DNA from: an uncultured Bacteroidales bacterium
Lineage (GTDB): Bacteria; Bacteroidota; Bacteroidia; Bacteroidales; P3
Direction of reading: 5' to 3'
Length of the DNA: 64,000 nt
Assembly (NCBI GenBank): GCA_900316965.1
Contig: ONEY01000005.1
Coordinates: 1-64,000 of the forward strand
Every line of letters begins with the position of its first letter. Within the stretch, counting starts at the first letter, position 1. This document shows, piece after piece, positions 25,273-35,909 of this stretch. Under the pieces are notes generated by a model. That model ran no database searches. It was given only the letters and a program-made list of their open reading frames with translations, and was not told the origin of the DNA. The translations under genes were made by a program, and so were the position numbers.

Positions 25273-27108
25273 TCAAGCAGTGGTATCGCCGGCAGCAATA
25301 CGAGCACGTTTGCGTTCAATCTCGTCGAGTATAATTTTGCGTATGCGCAGATGTGTCGGAGTAATCTCAAGGTATTCGTCCTCACGAATATATTCCATAG
25401 CTTCCTCGAGACTGAATTTGATTGCTGGGGAACAAGTAGACTTGTCGTCAGCACTTTTGCTGCGCATGTTGGTAAGGTTCTTAGCAGTCACAACATTGAT
25501 AACAATGTCATTGCCCGGACGTAAACTTTCGCCAATCACCTCTCCGGCGTATACCTGGTCGCCCGGTTCGATAAAGAAGGGTCCTCTATCCTGTAGTTTA
25601 CTGATACTGTACGCAGTAGCCTCACCAGTTTCCTTGGCGATAAGGGCACCATATTTATGGTCATCGATGTCGCCTTTCCAAGGCTGGAATTCTAGGAAGC
25701 GACTGGCTATGACAGCCTCGCCATTAGTGGCTGTCAAAAGGGTGTTTCGAAGGCCTATGATTCCACGGCTTGGAATAGTGAAGTCGAGTTGCACACGGTC
25801 GCCCTTAGTCTCGATAGTGCCCATTTCACCTTTGCGGCGAGTAACAACATCAATAACTTTGCTGCTGAACTCCTCGGGGACAAGGACCGTAAGTTGTTCG
25901 ATTGGTTCGCATTTCTGACCGTCGATTTCCTTTATGATAACCTTGGGTTGTCCCACCTGAAGCTCATAGCCCTCGCGACGCATAGTCTCAATAAGGATGG
26001 AGAGGTGTAGAATGCCGCGTCCGAAGACAAGGAGAGAATCGGGCGAGGAGGTCTCTTCGATACGCATAGCCAGATTCTTCTCGAGCTCATGATATAGGCG
26101 TTCGCGAATATGGCGGCTAGTGACATATTTACCCTCTTTACCGAAGAAAGGAGAGTTGTTGATAGTGAAGAGCATGCTCATAGTTGGCTCGTCGACCTTG
26201 ATGGGAGGCAGCGGGTCAGGATTATCAGCATCACAGATGGTGTCGCCGATTTCAAACATGACATTTTTGTCGAGGTCAAGGAGAACAGCACAAATTTCGC
26301 CAGCTTCGATGACATTTTTGGTGCGTTCTTTGCCAAGGCCCTCAAAGGTGTAAAGCTCTTTTATTCGACTCATAATATGAGTCTGGTCACGTTTGACAAG
26401 ACATATAGGCTGTCCTGCTTGCAGAGTGCCACGGTTTAGGCGTCCTACAGCGATACGGCCAAGGTAACTGCTATAGTCGAGCGAAGAGAGCATCATCTGA
26501 GTGTTGCCATCGGCCACCTTGGGCTGAGGGATATACTTGATGATAAGGTCCATAAGGTAGCTAATATCCTCAGTAGGAGTGTTCCAGTCGGCGCCCATCC
26601 ACCCTTGCTTGGCGCTACCGTAGGCTGTTGGAAAATCGAGCTGGTCGTTGTTGGCGCCCAGATTGAACATGAGGTCGAAAACTGCCTCCTGAGTAGCTTC
26701 TGGATCACAGTTGGGTTTGTCTACTTTGTTCACGACCACGATAGGTTTGAGGCCCAACTCGATAGCTTTTTGGAGAACAAAACGAGTTTGAGGCATGGGA
26801 CCTTCAAAGGCATCGACGACAAGGAGAACGCCGTCGGCCATGTTGAGCACACGCTCAACTTCGCCACCGAAATCACTGTGGCCAGGAGTGTCGATAATGT
26901 TTATCTTATAGTCTTTATAGCGAACACTGACATTCTTGGAGAGAATAGTGATGCCACGTTCGCGTTCAAGGTCGTTGTTGTCAAGAATAAGGTCGCCAGT
27001 TTCCTGGTTCTCGCGGAACAACTTTGCCTGATGAAGCATTCTGTCGACCAATGTTGTTTTGCCGTGGTCGACATGTGCTATTATGGCTACGTTACGAATG
27101 TTTTGCAT
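25273..27108 (-). CDS. typA: Translational GTPase TypA/BipA
   Basis: 611 residues. G1 AHVDHGKT (11-18), the RERGIT switch, [12 protein letters not shown] and [10 protein letters not shown] show a translation-factor GTPase. The C-terminal half has the EF-G-like domains and the BipA-specific domain ([15 protein letters not shown], then KWG-type residues [17 protein letters not shown]). It binds the 70S ribosome at the EF-G site and helps ribosome assembly and stress adaptation. It follows glyS by 29 nt on the same strand and ends at a strong terminator. Confidence 0.97.
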   Translation of the reverse strand: MQNIRNVAIIAHVDHGKTTLVDRMLHQAKLFRENQETGDLILDNNDLERERGITILSKNVSVRYKDYKINIIDTPGHSDFGGEVERVLNMADGVLLVVDAFEGPMPQTRFVLQKAIELGLKPIVVVNKVDKPNCDPEATQEAVFDLMFNLGANNDQLDFPTAYGSAKQGWMGADWNTPTEDISYLMDLIIKYIPQPKVADGNTQMMLSSLDYSSYLGRIAVGRLNRGTLQAGQPICLVKRDQTHIMSRIKELYTFEGLGKERTKNVIEAGEICAVLLDLDKNVMFEIGDTICDADNPDPLPPIKVDEPTMSMLFTINNSPFFGKEGKYVTSRHIRERLYHELEKNLAMRIEETSSPDSLLVFGRGILHLSILIETMRREGYELQVGQPKVIIKEIDGQKCEPIEQLTVLVPEEFSSKVIDVVTRRKGEMGTIETKGDRVQLDFTIPSRGIIGLRNTLLTATNGEAVIASRFLEFQPWKGDIDDHKYGALIAKETGEATAYSISKLQDRGPFFIEPGDQVYAGEVIGESLRPGNDIVINVVTAKNLTNMRSKSADDKSTCSPAIKFSLEEAMEYIREDEYLEITPTHLRIRKIILDEIERKRARIAAGDTTA

Positions 27109-27137
27109 ATGTAAATAATCGTTTACGTCTTCGTTTT

Positions 27138-28670
27138 TCAGTTAACTTGGATTGGTTTGATGTGCTCGTGAAGGTATGTGTTAAGTTTTTCAACGGGTAT
27201 GCGTTCCTGCTTCATAGAGTCACGTTCACGTACGGTTACGCCTTTGCCCTCAAGGGTGTCGTTGTCGACAGTGATACAGAATGGAGTGCCAATGGCATCT
27301 TGACGACGATAGCGGCGGCCGATTGCGTCTTTTTCATCATATTGAAGCATAAAGTCATACTTGAGCGAATCCATTATTTCGCGAGCCCTTTCAGGTAGAC
27401 CATCCTTCTTAACCAAAGGAAGTATGGCTGCTTTGTAAGGTGCCAACACCGGTGGGAGGCTCAACAAGGTGCGAGTGCTGCCGTCCTCGAGGGTTTCCTC
27501 TTTCAGCGCATGACTGAAGATGGCGAGGAAAGTACGGTCGACACCGATAGAGGTCTCTATGACATAGGGCGTATAGTTTTCGTTCAGCTCGCTGTCGAAA
27601 TATTGCAGTTTTTTGCCACTGAACTCACTATGTCGGGAGAGGTCGAAATCGGTGCGACTGTGTATGCCTTCCAGCTCTTTAAAGCCGAAGGGGAATTCAA
27701 ACTCTATGTCGGTTGCGGCATTGGCGTAGTGAGCCAATTTCTCATGATCGTGGAAACGATATTTGTCGGCAGGAATGCCAAGAGCGAGATGCCAGTTAAG
27801 GCGTTCCTCTTTCCAGTGGCGGAACCATTCCAACTCGGTGCCAGGACGAACAAAGAATTGCATCTCCATCTGCTCAAACTCACGCATACGGAAAATAAAC
27901 TGTCGAGCTACAATTTCGTTGCGGAAAGCTTTTCCTATTTGGGCAATGCCAAAAGGTATTTTCATGCGGCCGCTTTTCTGGACATTAAGGAAGTTGACAA
28001 AAATACCTTGTGCTGTCTCAGGACGCAGGTAAAGGGTGTCGTTCTCACCTTCAACACTACCCATTTTTGTTGCAAACATAAGGTTGAACTGACGCACGTC
28101 GGTCCAGTTGCGGGTGCCACTGATAGGACATACTATGCCCAAATCAAGAATGAGCTGTTTTAGACCAGCGAGGTCGTTGGCATTCATGAGCTCGGCATAT
28201 TTTTCGTGGATTTCGTCAATTTGTTTCTGGTGCTCAAGAACACGCGGATTAGTAGAGACAAACTGCTCACGATTGAAGGCGTCGCCAAAACGTTTATGAG
28301 CCTTGTCGCACTCTTTCTTTATCTTGTCCTCGATTTTGGCAATATGATCCTCTATAAGGACGTCGGCGCGATAGCGCTTTTTACTGTCTTTATTGTCGAT
28401 GAGGGGGTCGTTGAAAGCGTCAACATGACCAGATGCTTTCCATATTTTAGGGTGCATGAAAATAGCGGAGTCAATACCAACGATATTTTCGTGGTATTGA
28501 ACCATAGCTTTCCACCAATATTGTTTGATGTTGTTTTTCAATTCGGTGCCAAGTTGACCATAATCGTAAACGGCACCAAGACCATCGTAAATCTCACTAG
28601 AAGGGAAAATGAAACCATACTCTTTGGCATGAGAAACCACTTTCTTGAATATATCTTCTTGATTTGCCAT
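27138..28670 (-). CDS. glyS: Glycyl-tRNA synthetase (homodimeric class II)
   Basis: 510 residues. The beginning EDIFKKVVSHAKEYGFIFPSSEIYDGL is typical of the alpha2 glycyl-tRNA synthetase, with class II motifs (FRNEIVARQFIFRMREFEQMEMQFF and GVDRTFLAIF). It charges tRNA-Gly; two tRNA-Gly(GCC) genes are in the window at 47422 and 47524. It leads a likely two-gene operon with typA. Confidence 0.97.
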   Translation of the reverse strand: MANQEDIFKKVVSHAKEYGFIFPSSEIYDGLGAVYDYGQLGTELKNNIKQYWWKAMVQYHENIVGIDSAIFMHPKIWKASGHVDAFNDPLIDNKDSKKRYRADVLIEDHIAKIEDKIKKECDKAHKRFGDAFNREQFVSTNPRVLEHQKQIDEIHEKYAELMNANDLAGLKQLILDLGIVCPISGTRNWTDVRQFNLMFATKMGSVEGENDTLYLRPETAQGIFVNFLNVQKSGRMKIPFGIAQIGKAFRNEIVARQFIFRMREFEQMEMQFFVRPGTELEWFRHWKEERLNWHLALGIPADKYRFHDHEKLAHYANAATDIEFEFPFGFKELEGIHSRTDFDLSRHSEFSGKKLQYFDSELNENYTPYVIETSIGVDRTFLAIFSHALKEETLEDGSTRTLLSLPPVLAPYKAAILPLVKKDGLPERAREIMDSLKYDFMLQYDEKDAIGRRYRRQDAIGTPFCITVDNDTLEGKGVTVRERDSMKQERIPVEKLNTYLHEHIKPIQVN

Positions 28671-28744
28671 AATTTATATTATTAATTCTACTTTCAAAAA
28701 GTAGACAAAATTACGAATTTTTCTTTGACTAAAGAAAAAAAATG

Positions 28745-28752
28745 TATCTTTG
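28745..28752 (+). promoter_or_regulatory. -7 box of the secreted protease gene
   Basis: TATCTTTG matches TAnnTTTG, 62 nt before the ATG. A TTTG lies 17 nt upstream, two short of the usual 19. Confidence 0.5.
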
Positions 28753-28814
28753 TATTTTATTGCACTAAGCATAAATATTTATAAGAACTAATAATTTAAT
28801 AACTTATACAAAAA

Positions 28815-30536
28815 ATGAGAAAGCTTTTTTCTACAGCAAGTTTGTTTTTTGCCTTGGCGATAACTACTGTTGCCAATGCACAAATTAGTCATGGTGGAGA
28901 GCCTCTGTTCAACAACAACTCAGCCAAAGTTACGTGGAACACTTATTATTTGCCCACTATTGACAACGAAAAGTACCTGGAAGAGGATCTTAACTCTGTC
29001 AAGGGAGGAAGCCCAATGCGCGTTAGTGTCGGTCAACAAAAGGAACTAGATATATTGAAATATGCACATCTGAGCGAGGACGCTAATGGTAAGCACTACC
29101 TGTTGGCAGTACAATCACCCGAAGCCAAGTTTGTAACCCTCGACTTCACTAGCTATGATATTCCCGAAGGTGCCACTCTGTATATCTACGACCAGAGTGG
29201 CGAATTTGTGTTGGGTTCCTTCAACAAAGACGACGTGAAGGAAGACGGCAGATTCTACACCCAGGCAATACCTGGCAGCACAGCCTACATTGAATACAAT
29301 GTACCCGCCGACAAAGAGCCAGGAACTTTGATCATCGGGAATGTTGGCCATGGCTATAAAGACATCTTTCAGATGATTAGCGACACCTATAGCGACGCTA
29401 TTGAAGCTGCCAAGGGTCCTCACGGCACTGCAGAAGGTTCTTGCCACATCAACGTGGCATGCTCGGCAGCTGACGACTGGCGCGACCAAGTTCGCTCTGT
29501 TGTTGCCATTGAAATCAGAGCCAATACCAACGGAGGCCAGCTTTCATTTATGTGCTCGGGAGCACTCATCAACAACACCAACCAAGACAGAACCCCCTAT
29601 GTCCTCTCAGCTTTCCACTGCCAAGATGAGGAAGCCATGTTGGGCGATTTGCAACAGAGATACCCCAACCTCGTCCTTAATGGTTTGGATTTTGTATTCT
29701 ATTTCTTATATCAAACCAGCACATGCTCAGCCACTGTCGGCTCAAGCAACAAGTCGGTTACCGGAGCTCAAATGCTGGCAAAATACAGTTATAACGGAGG
29801 CTCGGATTTCTTGCTTATGCGTATAAGCAACGCCATCCCAGACACCTACAAGCCATATTACGCAGGCTGGGACCGCAACAATGTGGCAACAGCTACACCA
29901 GGCGCATGCATACACCATCCTGGTGGAGACTTCAAAAAAATCTCAATACCCAAAACTGTAAAGCGCATGTCGGGCAGCTACAATAAGTTTTGGGAGGTGG
30001 CTTGGTATACGGGCAACAGCAACAAAGGCGTAACCGAGCAGGGATCGTCGGGCAGCCCTCTTTTCAATGCCGACAAACGAATCATAGGTCAACTCTATGC
30101 TGGTTCTAGCGCATGCAATTATATGTCAGGCACCGACCTCTATGGCCGCATCTATAACTCATGGACTGGCGGCGGCACCACCACGAACAGTCTGTCATCA
30201 TGGCTTGACCCCGCCAACACCGGAGTTATGGTTCTTGACGGCATCGACTACACTGGCTCATCTGCGGCAATAAACAGTGTAGAGGATTACAACTCCGCCG
30301 AAATGACCGTCTATCCCAACCCCAGCAATGGCAATGTACATTTTGATGTCAACGCCCTGGGAATGGCAAACTATAAAGTATTCGACCTTTCAGGACGCTG
30401 CGTAAAAGAAGGCTACACTGTCCTCACTGCCACATCACAGGCTTTGGACCTCTCCTCACTCGATAACGGTACTTATATCCTCAATCTCTACACCTCATCT
30501 AACAGCTATACCAGCAAAATAATCATCAAAAAATAA
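28815..30536 (+). CDS. Type IX-secreted trypsin-like serine protease (lysyl endopeptidase-like)
   Basis: 573 residues. Signal peptide (cleavage near ANA-QI), a beta-rich N-terminal domain (about 40-200), then a chymotrypsin-fold protease with His268 (LSAFHC), Asp331 (GGSDFLLM) and Ser412 (EQGSSGSPLF), as in Achromobacter lysyl endopeptidase relatives. After a WLDP segment it ends in a T9SS type A sorting domain (VYPNPSNG near 503, last residues SKIIIKK), which targets the protein through the type IX system to the cell surface. The gene is followed by pta after 19 nt, an unusual partner. It is likely a nutrient-gathering peptidase. Confidence 0.92.
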   Translation: MRKLFSTASLFFALAITTVANAQISHGGEPLFNNNSAKVTWNTYYLPTIDNEKYLEEDLNSVKGGSPMRVSVGQQKELDILKYAHLSEDANGKHYLLAVQSPEAKFVTLDFTSYDIPEGATLYIYDQSGEFVLGSFNKDDVKEDGRFYTQAIPGSTAYIEYNVPADKEPGTLIIGNVGHGYKDIFQMISDTYSDAIEAAKGPHGTAEGSCHINVACSAADDWRDQVRSVVAIEIRANTNGGQLSFMCSGALINNTNQDRTPYVLSAFHCQDEEAMLGDLQQRYPNLVLNGLDFVFYFLYQTSTCSATVGSSNKSVTGAQMLAKYSYNGGSDFLLMRISNAIPDTYKPYYAGWDRNNVATATPGACIHHPGGDFKKISIPKTVKRMSGSYNKFWEVAWYTGNSNKGVTEQGSSGSPLFNADKRIIGQLYAGSSACNYMSGTDLYGRIYNSWTGGGTTTNSLSSWLDPANTGVMVLDGIDYTGSSAAINSVEDYNSAEMTVYPNPSNGNVHFDVNALGMANYKVFDLSGRCVKEGYTVLTATSQALDLSSLDNGTYILNLYTSSNSYTSKIIIKK

Positions 30537-30555
30537 ACCTCAAAAAAGCAACACT

Positions 30556-31560
30556 ATGTCATTAATGGAACAAATTCGAGCCAAGGCGAAAGCTGCCAAC
30601 AAATGCATCGTTCTGGCCGAAGGTACAGAAGAACGTACTCTTAAAGCTGCCGACATTATTCTTGGTGAGGGTTTGGCACGTCTTATTCTTCTTGGCAACG
30701 AGCAAGAGATAAAGGGCCTGGCTAAACAGTGGAATCTTTCCAATATCGACCGTGCCACAATTATCGACCCTGTCAATCATGACAAGAAACAGTATTATGC
30801 CGAGATGCTATGCGAAATTCGCAAAAAGAAAGGCATGCAGATGGATGAGGCCATGCGCCTCGTCGAGGATCCTCTATATCTTGCCACTCTATTGATAAAG
30901 AATGGCGATGCTGATGGTGAGGTTGCTGGAGCTCGCAACGCCACAGGCGATGTATTGCGTCCTGCTTTCCAAGTGGTCAAAACTCTACCGGGAGTTAGCG
31001 TTGTCAGCGGAGCCTTTATTATGGTTCTGAAGGACAAGACCTATGGTGAGGATGGTATTATGGTCTTTGCCGACTGTGCCGCCACTCCGTGCCCAACAGC
31101 AGAGGAACTTGGCCAAATCGCCGTTGTCTCGGCTCAAACAGCCAAAGCAATAGCAGGTTTCAAAGAACCTCGTGTGGCAATTCTCAGCTTTTCCACCAAA
31201 GGCAGCGCCAAACATGAACTCGTTGACAAAGTCATCGAGGCTGGCCGTGTAGCTCATGAACTCGACCCCAATGTCAAGCTGGATTGTGAACTTCAGGCCG
31301 ACGCTGCCATTGTTCCCAAGGTAGGTGCCAGCAAGGCTCCCGGCAGCGAAATAGCCGGAAAAGCCAATGTGCTTGTGTTTCCCGACCTTCAGAGCGGCAA
31401 CATCTGCTATAAGCTCGTTCAGCGTCTTGCCGGCGCAGAGGCCATAGGCCCTGTTATGCAAGGTATGGCAGCTCCCATCAATGACTTAAGCCGCGGATGC
31501 TCTGTCGAGGATGTTGTCAACGTCGTAGCTATTACTGCAACTCAGGCAGCAAACAAATAA
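30556..31560 (+). CDS. pta: Phosphate acetyltransferase
   Basis: 334 residues, the compact single-domain Pta. It opens MSLMEQIRAKAKAANKCIVLAEGTEERTLKAA and carries the catalytic-domain blocks GARNATGDVLRPAFQVVKT, SGAFIMVLKD and LVFPDLQSGNICYKLVQRLAGAEAIGP. It converts acetyl-CoA and phosphate to acetyl phosphate, the first step in ATP-yielding acetate formation. The acetate kinase gene that usually follows is not next to it here. The close spacing to the secreted protease suggests it may read through from that promoter. Confidence 0.96.
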   Translation: MSLMEQIRAKAKAANKCIVLAEGTEERTLKAADIILGEGLARLILLGNEQEIKGLAKQWNLSNIDRATIIDPVNHDKKQYYAEMLCEIRKKKGMQMDEAMRLVEDPLYLATLLIKNGDADGEVAGARNATGDVLRPAFQVVKTLPGVSVVSGAFIMVLKDKTYGEDGIMVFADCAATPCPTAEELGQIAVVSAQTAKAIAGFKEPRVAILSFSTKGSAKHELVDKVIEAGRVAHELDPNVKLDCELQADAAIVPKVGASKAPGSEIAGKANVLVFPDLQSGNICYKLVQRLAGAEAIGPVMQGMAAPINDLSRGCSVEDVVNVVAITATQAANK

Positions 31561-31601
31561 TAGACAAGGATGACCAATCCCTAATGGGCTGGATTGACTC
31601 T

Positions 31602-31635
31602 ACCCCCGAGAGAATCTACTCTGCGGGGGTTTTTC
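31602..31635 (+). terminator. Rho-independent terminator after pta
   Basis: ACCCCCGAGAG and CTCTGCGGGGGT form a strong stem followed by TTTTT. Confidence 0.9.
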
Positions 31636-31729
31636 ATAAAAATGGCCTTTTTTCCATGCTACGAAATAATTATGTACATTTATATTTTATAAAAAAACAG
31701 CAAAAAACTAAATATCAATCACAAAAACC

Positions 31730-32293
31730 ATGAAGAAAATATTATTTTTATTAGCATTTTCATTAGTAGCCACATTAGGCTTACACGCACAAAAAGACTT
31801 TCCCGCCAATGTAAGAATAGATGTCTCAGAAGTCACTAATAACAATGCCAAATACTCAATCTTTCTATACAAAGATGACGACGGAACAGTTGGTTATTAC
31901 ATGAGTCTAGGGGGTGCTAGTGAGATATTCTCCATTTCGATAAAGGGCGCTGGCAATTTTGCCATTGAGGATGTCAGGGAAACCTGCCTATGGCTTGGTG
32001 CAACGACCGACGAGGCCTTTGCATCTCTTGACTCACTTTTGGCACTATACGAAATGGAAGCTGGTACGGTAAAAGAATTCCAAGGCCGTTCCGCGCTAGG
32101 GTTTGATCGTCTTCAAGAATCAAATATCACCACTTGCCAGGTCAAAAAAAAGCTACTTGGTGGAAAACGTCTTCTCTTCACCTTTACCAGCGGAAGAGTC
32201 GACTGCGGAGTATACCTCAACAAGGGTATTGTCAAACAGCTCCGTTTTGGACTAAAAACCAATATTAAAATCAATCCCAAATATCACAGATAG
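31730..32293 (+). CDS. Secreted protein of unknown function
   Basis: 187 residues. Signal peptide MKKILFLLAFSLVATLGLHA with cleavage before QKD. The mature chain is mixed alpha/beta (KYSIFLYKDDDGTVGYYMSL, then DEAFASLDSLLALYE) with no motif I recognise. It is preceded by a terminator and an AT-rich leader, so it is probably transcribed alone. Likely periplasmic. Confidence 0.65.
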   Translation: MKKILFLLAFSLVATLGLHAQKDFPANVRIDVSEVTNNNAKYSIFLYKDDDGTVGYYMSLGGASEIFSISIKGAGNFAIEDVRETCLWLGATTDEAFASLDSLLALYEMEAGTVKEFQGRSALGFDRLQESNITTCQVKKKLLGGKRLLFTFTSGRVDCGVYLNKGIVKQLRFGLKTNIKINPKYHR

Positions 32294-32453
32294 AATAGCA
32301 TCATTCTCCTTTTTGAATAGCCCCTTCTTTGTATTCTCAAGCCAAAAACCACTACTTCTGGCTATTGTTTGACTGTACAATAAAGTCTAATTTTGCAAAA
32401 AAATAGAACGTTCCAGCAAACAAAACAAGCAGTTAAGAATCAACAACATTACA

Positions 32454-33239
32454 ATGAATACCGCTACAATAACAGGGATATTGTTGCCTTTGGCAGGTAC
32501 CATGTTGGGAGCTGCTTTTGTGTTTTTTATGCGCAAAGGTATTCCAGATAGGGTACAGAAGACATTATTGGGATTTGCCAGTGGAGTCATGGTGGCAGCG
32601 AGCATATGGTCGTTATTGATACCGAGTATCGAGATGTCAAGGCACTCTGCTGCCGGAAATGGGACTATGAGCGTCGTTCCCACATCTATTGGATTTCTTG
32701 CTGGTATATTGTTTTTATTACTTATTGACGAGTTCACACCACACCTTCATCTCGGTGCCAACAAATCAGAAGGTCCCAAAGCGCATCTGTCGCGCACAAT
32801 AATGCTAGCTTTGGCAGTAACGATACACAATCTTCCGGAAGGAATGGCCGTTGGTGTGGTCTTCGCCGGCGAAGAGCATGGATTGACGTTAAGTGCCGCT
32901 TTGGCAGTGAGCATAGGAATTGCCATACAAAACATACCCGAAGGAGCAATAATATCAATGCCCATGTACGCCGAAGGTAATTCCCGTTGGCGTTCGTTTA
33001 TGATTGGCTCATTAAGTGGTTTTGTGGAGCCCTTAGGCTCTGTAGCCATACTATTTTTGGCAGGATTCCTAGGCGTAGCCCTACCCTACTTGCTGGCGTT
33101 TGCCGCAGGAGCCATGATGTATGTTGTCGTAGAAGAACTCATTCCGGAGACAGCTCAAGGACGTCATACCAACCTGTCGACCATAGGTTTTGCATTAGGT
33201 TTTGTACTGATGATGGTTATGGACGTATTGCTAGGATAA
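32454..33239 (+). CDS. ZIP-family metal transporter
   Basis: 261 residues with about eight membrane helices. The two metal-binding helices carry HNLPEG (125-130) and QNIPEG (159-164), the core of the ZupT/GufA branch that takes up zinc and other divalent metals across the inner membrane. A short His/acid-rich stretch (TPHLHLG) lies in the middle loop. It reads toward the GH97 gene on the other strand, so it is transcribed alone. Iron, manganese and cobalt are other possible substrates for this branch. Confidence 0.92.
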   Translation: MNTATITGILLPLAGTMLGAAFVFFMRKGIPDRVQKTLLGFASGVMVAASIWSLLIPSIEMSRHSAAGNGTMSVVPTSIGFLAGILFLLLIDEFTPHLHLGANKSEGPKAHLSRTIMLALAVTIHNLPEGMAVGVVFAGEEHGLTLSAALAVSIGIAIQNIPEGAIISMPMYAEGNSRWRSFMIGSLSGFVEPLGSVAILFLAGFLGVALPYLLAFAAGAMMYVVVEELIPETAQGRHTNLSTIGFALGFVLMMVMDVLLG

Positions 33240-33285
33240 AACTGAGTGCCTCCCATGCTCCTCATATTCGACAATAATCAAGATA

Positions 33286-35592
33286 TTATTGTTCCCTTAT
33301 AGATACTGCGAAGCCTCCGCAGGGAGCCATCTTGAGTTTGAGGGTAGTCTTGGAAGTGACTTTCTTGTTTGTAATAGTATATGAGTACGGGTTATAGGCG
33401 TCGCCGGGGATGCCAGATGCGTCCTTGCCGTCGGCGTAGATGATGGCTTCGTAGGTCTTGCCGGAAGTGAGGAAATCGAGCTTGATAGAGAACTCTCGGG
33501 CTGTCTCGTCGGTGATGCCTCCGAGGTACCACACATCGTGTGGCGTCTTACCTGTCAGTCCAACAGGACTAGTCATACCATAAACATACTGGGCAGCACT
33601 ACTAACAACACCTTTCTTGCCATCGGGCAACTCTCCCACACCATCGGCGGCTTTGTTCAAAGAGGAAACCTTTGGCTTGCGGGCGGTAACAATGTAGTCG
33701 CCGGGCTCGGCGGCAATGTAAATGCTGGTGTCCCAGTCAACAGCCACATCTTTGATAAACTGGAAGGCGTCGAGATAGGGTTCATAATGCTCGGGGAAGT
33801 CGGCGGCCATCTGCAGAGGCGAGTAGAAGGTGACATAAAGGCCCAACTGGTTGCAAATGGTGTGCTGCATCTTCTGTCCCCAAGGGACAATCTTGCCCAT
33901 GTCGGGCTCGAAGATGCCAGGTGTGTAGTCCATCGGGCCACCCTGAAGGCGTGTGAATGGCAAAATGGCTGTGTGTCCAGGATGGATACGCTCGCGGAAC
34001 TCTGTACCCATAGCACTCTCGTTGCCAATCATATTGGGCCAAGTACGGCAGAGTCCTGTGGGGCGCACCGCCTCGTGAGCGTTGACCATAATATGGTGTT
34101 TGGCAGCCTCCACAATGGCGTGGTGATAGTGGTTGTTGATGGGCTGACTATAGTGACCTTCTGCAAATGGGATAATGGTACCCACATAGCCACTCTTGAC
34201 GGCATCATAGCCATACCTATTCATAAGGTTATATGCTTTCTCCATCCAGCGCTCGTAGTTGACAGTAGAGGCACTGCTCTCGTGGTGCATAATGAGGCGT
34301 ATGCCCTTCTCATGTGCATACTTGTTCAATGCTGGCAGGTCGAAATCGGGGTATGGTGTGAGGAAGTCGAAGACGAAGTCCTTCTGCTTGCCGTACCAAT
34401 CTTCCCAGCCGACATTCCATCCCTCGATAAGGAGGGCGTCAAAACCATGTTTGGCAGCGAAGTCTATATAGCGGCGCACATTGGCGTTGTTGGCGCCATG
34501 GGTTCCGTTGGGTTTGGCATGCTCAAAGTCGGTCTCGCCAAGGCGAACCGAGGGGTAGTCGTTGGTATAATTCCAAGTACTCTTGCCCGATATCATCTCC
34601 CACCATACGCCCATATATTTCACTGGGTGAATCCAGCTGACATCTTCGAGGGCGCAAGGGTCGTTGAGATTGAGGATAAGGCGCGACCGCAACACGTCGG
34701 TTGCCTTGTCGCACACCATCACCGTACGCCATGGTGTGTGGCATGGAGCCTGCATACGGCCTTTGTAGCCTGCGGCATCGGGACATAGCCAAGCGCGGAA
34801 GGTTAAAGTCTTGGGGTCGAGATTCAAATGCATTGTGGGATAGTCAAGTGTGGCAGCCTCATGGATATTAATGTAAAGACCATCGTCGGTCCTCATTTGC
34901 AGAGCTGTCTGCACACCAGTACGTGAAAAGGCTGTCCACGGCCAGCCGCCATGCTCGTGACCTTTTTCGTAAAGACTGTCAATCTGAGACAGACGGCTCT
35001 CGGTATAGTTGTATTCCTGAGTGTCGTAATCACCTGGGATCCACCACGCCGTATGGTCGCCCGTCATAGCAAACTCGGTAAGTTCCTCCTTGAACCAAAA
35101 GCATACCAGAGCATTGTCAATGCCGTTGTATCGCATAGGAAACTCGTAGCGGAAACCAAGTCCGTCGTCATACAGACGGAAACGTATCTGCATCACAGTA
35201 GGCATTGTCTTCGACCGTCCGTCGGCGCTCTCCACTGCACCCGCAGGTTGTTCGAGAGTCACCAGCATCTCGTTGTAATGGTTGCGGATGTTGGTCTCCT
35301 CACCCCACACTGGGTGCCAGGTCTCATCGAAGGCACTACGCTGCACATTCCTCAGAACAAAAGCGTGAGCCATATCATCACGCCACTCCAGTATAAAGCC
35401 CATTTTTGAAGGAAGAACTATAGTTTTGCCATCACACGACAAAGAGTAGTATGGTACACCTTCAGACAAACTAAATGTCGCTACAAGCCTTCCATTAGGA
35501 CTTGAGACTGTTACACTAGTATCCTCATTGGCTATTGCAGCAGTGGTATACATCAGCAAAAAAAAGAATATACACTTTTGCATAAATCGCAT
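33286..35592 (-). CDS. GH97 family glycoside hydrolase (SusB-type alpha-glucosidase)
   Basis: 768 residues with a signal peptide, so periplasmic. The order is an N-terminal beta-super-sandwich domain (VSSPNGRLVATFSL), a TIM barrel, and a C-terminal beta domain ending MAPCGGFAVSIREQ, the full GH97 layout. In the barrel, AVKSGYVGTIIPFAEG (about 460-475) has Gly where retaining GH97 enzymes have a nucleophilic Asp. With the acidic residues in NAHEAVRPTG (near 507) and AMGTEFRER this points to the inverting, alpha-glucosidase (SusB) type. It would trim starch-type oligosaccharides. No susCD genes are next to it. Confidence 0.92.
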   Translation of the reverse strand: MRFMQKCIFFFLLMYTTAAIANEDTSVTVSSPNGRLVATFSLSEGVPYYSLSCDGKTIVLPSKMGFILEWRDDMAHAFVLRNVQRSAFDETWHPVWGEETNIRNHYNEMLVTLEQPAGAVESADGRSKTMPTVMQIRFRLYDDGLGFRYEFPMRYNGIDNALVCFWFKEELTEFAMTGDHTAWWIPGDYDTQEYNYTESRLSQIDSLYEKGHEHGGWPWTAFSRTGVQTALQMRTDDGLYINIHEAATLDYPTMHLNLDPKTLTFRAWLCPDAAGYKGRMQAPCHTPWRTVMVCDKATDVLRSRLILNLNDPCALEDVSWIHPVKYMGVWWEMISGKSTWNYTNDYPSVRLGETDFEHAKPNGTHGANNANVRRYIDFAAKHGFDALLIEGWNVGWEDWYGKQKDFVFDFLTPYPDFDLPALNKYAHEKGIRLIMHHESSASTVNYERWMEKAYNLMNRYGYDAVKSGYVGTIIPFAEGHYSQPINNHYHHAIVEAAKHHIMVNAHEAVRPTGLCRTWPNMIGNESAMGTEFRERIHPGHTAILPFTRLQGGPMDYTPGIFEPDMGKIVPWGQKMQHTICNQLGLYVTFYSPLQMAADFPEHYEPYLDAFQFIKDVAVDWDTSIYIAAEPGDYIVTARKPKVSSLNKAADGVGELPDGKKGVVSSAAQYVYGMTSPVGLTGKTPHDVWYLGGITDETAREFSIKLDFLTSGKTYEAIIYADGKDASGIPGDAYNPYSYTITNKKVTSKTTLKLKMAPCGGFAVSIREQ

Positions 35593-35812
35593 ATTACTAT
35601 TGTTTTAATCAGACTTACAATAAAGAACCCGTTTTTAAACAAGGCTTTAGCTACTTATAAAATCATGATTACCAATATAAATTGATAAAGAACATATTTT
35701 TTTTATTCTTTGCAAAAATAACAAAAAACAACAATAATCAATCTAAATATTCATCACAGATTATTTTTTTGCCCATAGCGTCAGATGTAATCACTATTTG
35801 ACGAAATATTTG

Positions 35813-35820
35813 TATTTTTG
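35813..35820 (+). promoter_or_regulatory. -7 box of the partner-switching/alarmone operon
   Basis: TATTTTTG matches TAnnTTTG, 90 nt before the start of the phosphatase gene. No exact TTTG at 19 nt; a nearby TATTTG could act. Confidence 0.4.
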
Positions 35821-35909
35821 TATTTTTATAATATAATATAAGAAGTACGCTATACATAGCGTATAACACTATAAAGTAACACATTAACCCCACCAGCAAG
35901 ACTCTCCCA

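Noticed and set aside
33538..34788. 416-residue plus-strand frame
   Set aside because: Antisense to the GH97 gene, whose domains and active-site residues are intact.
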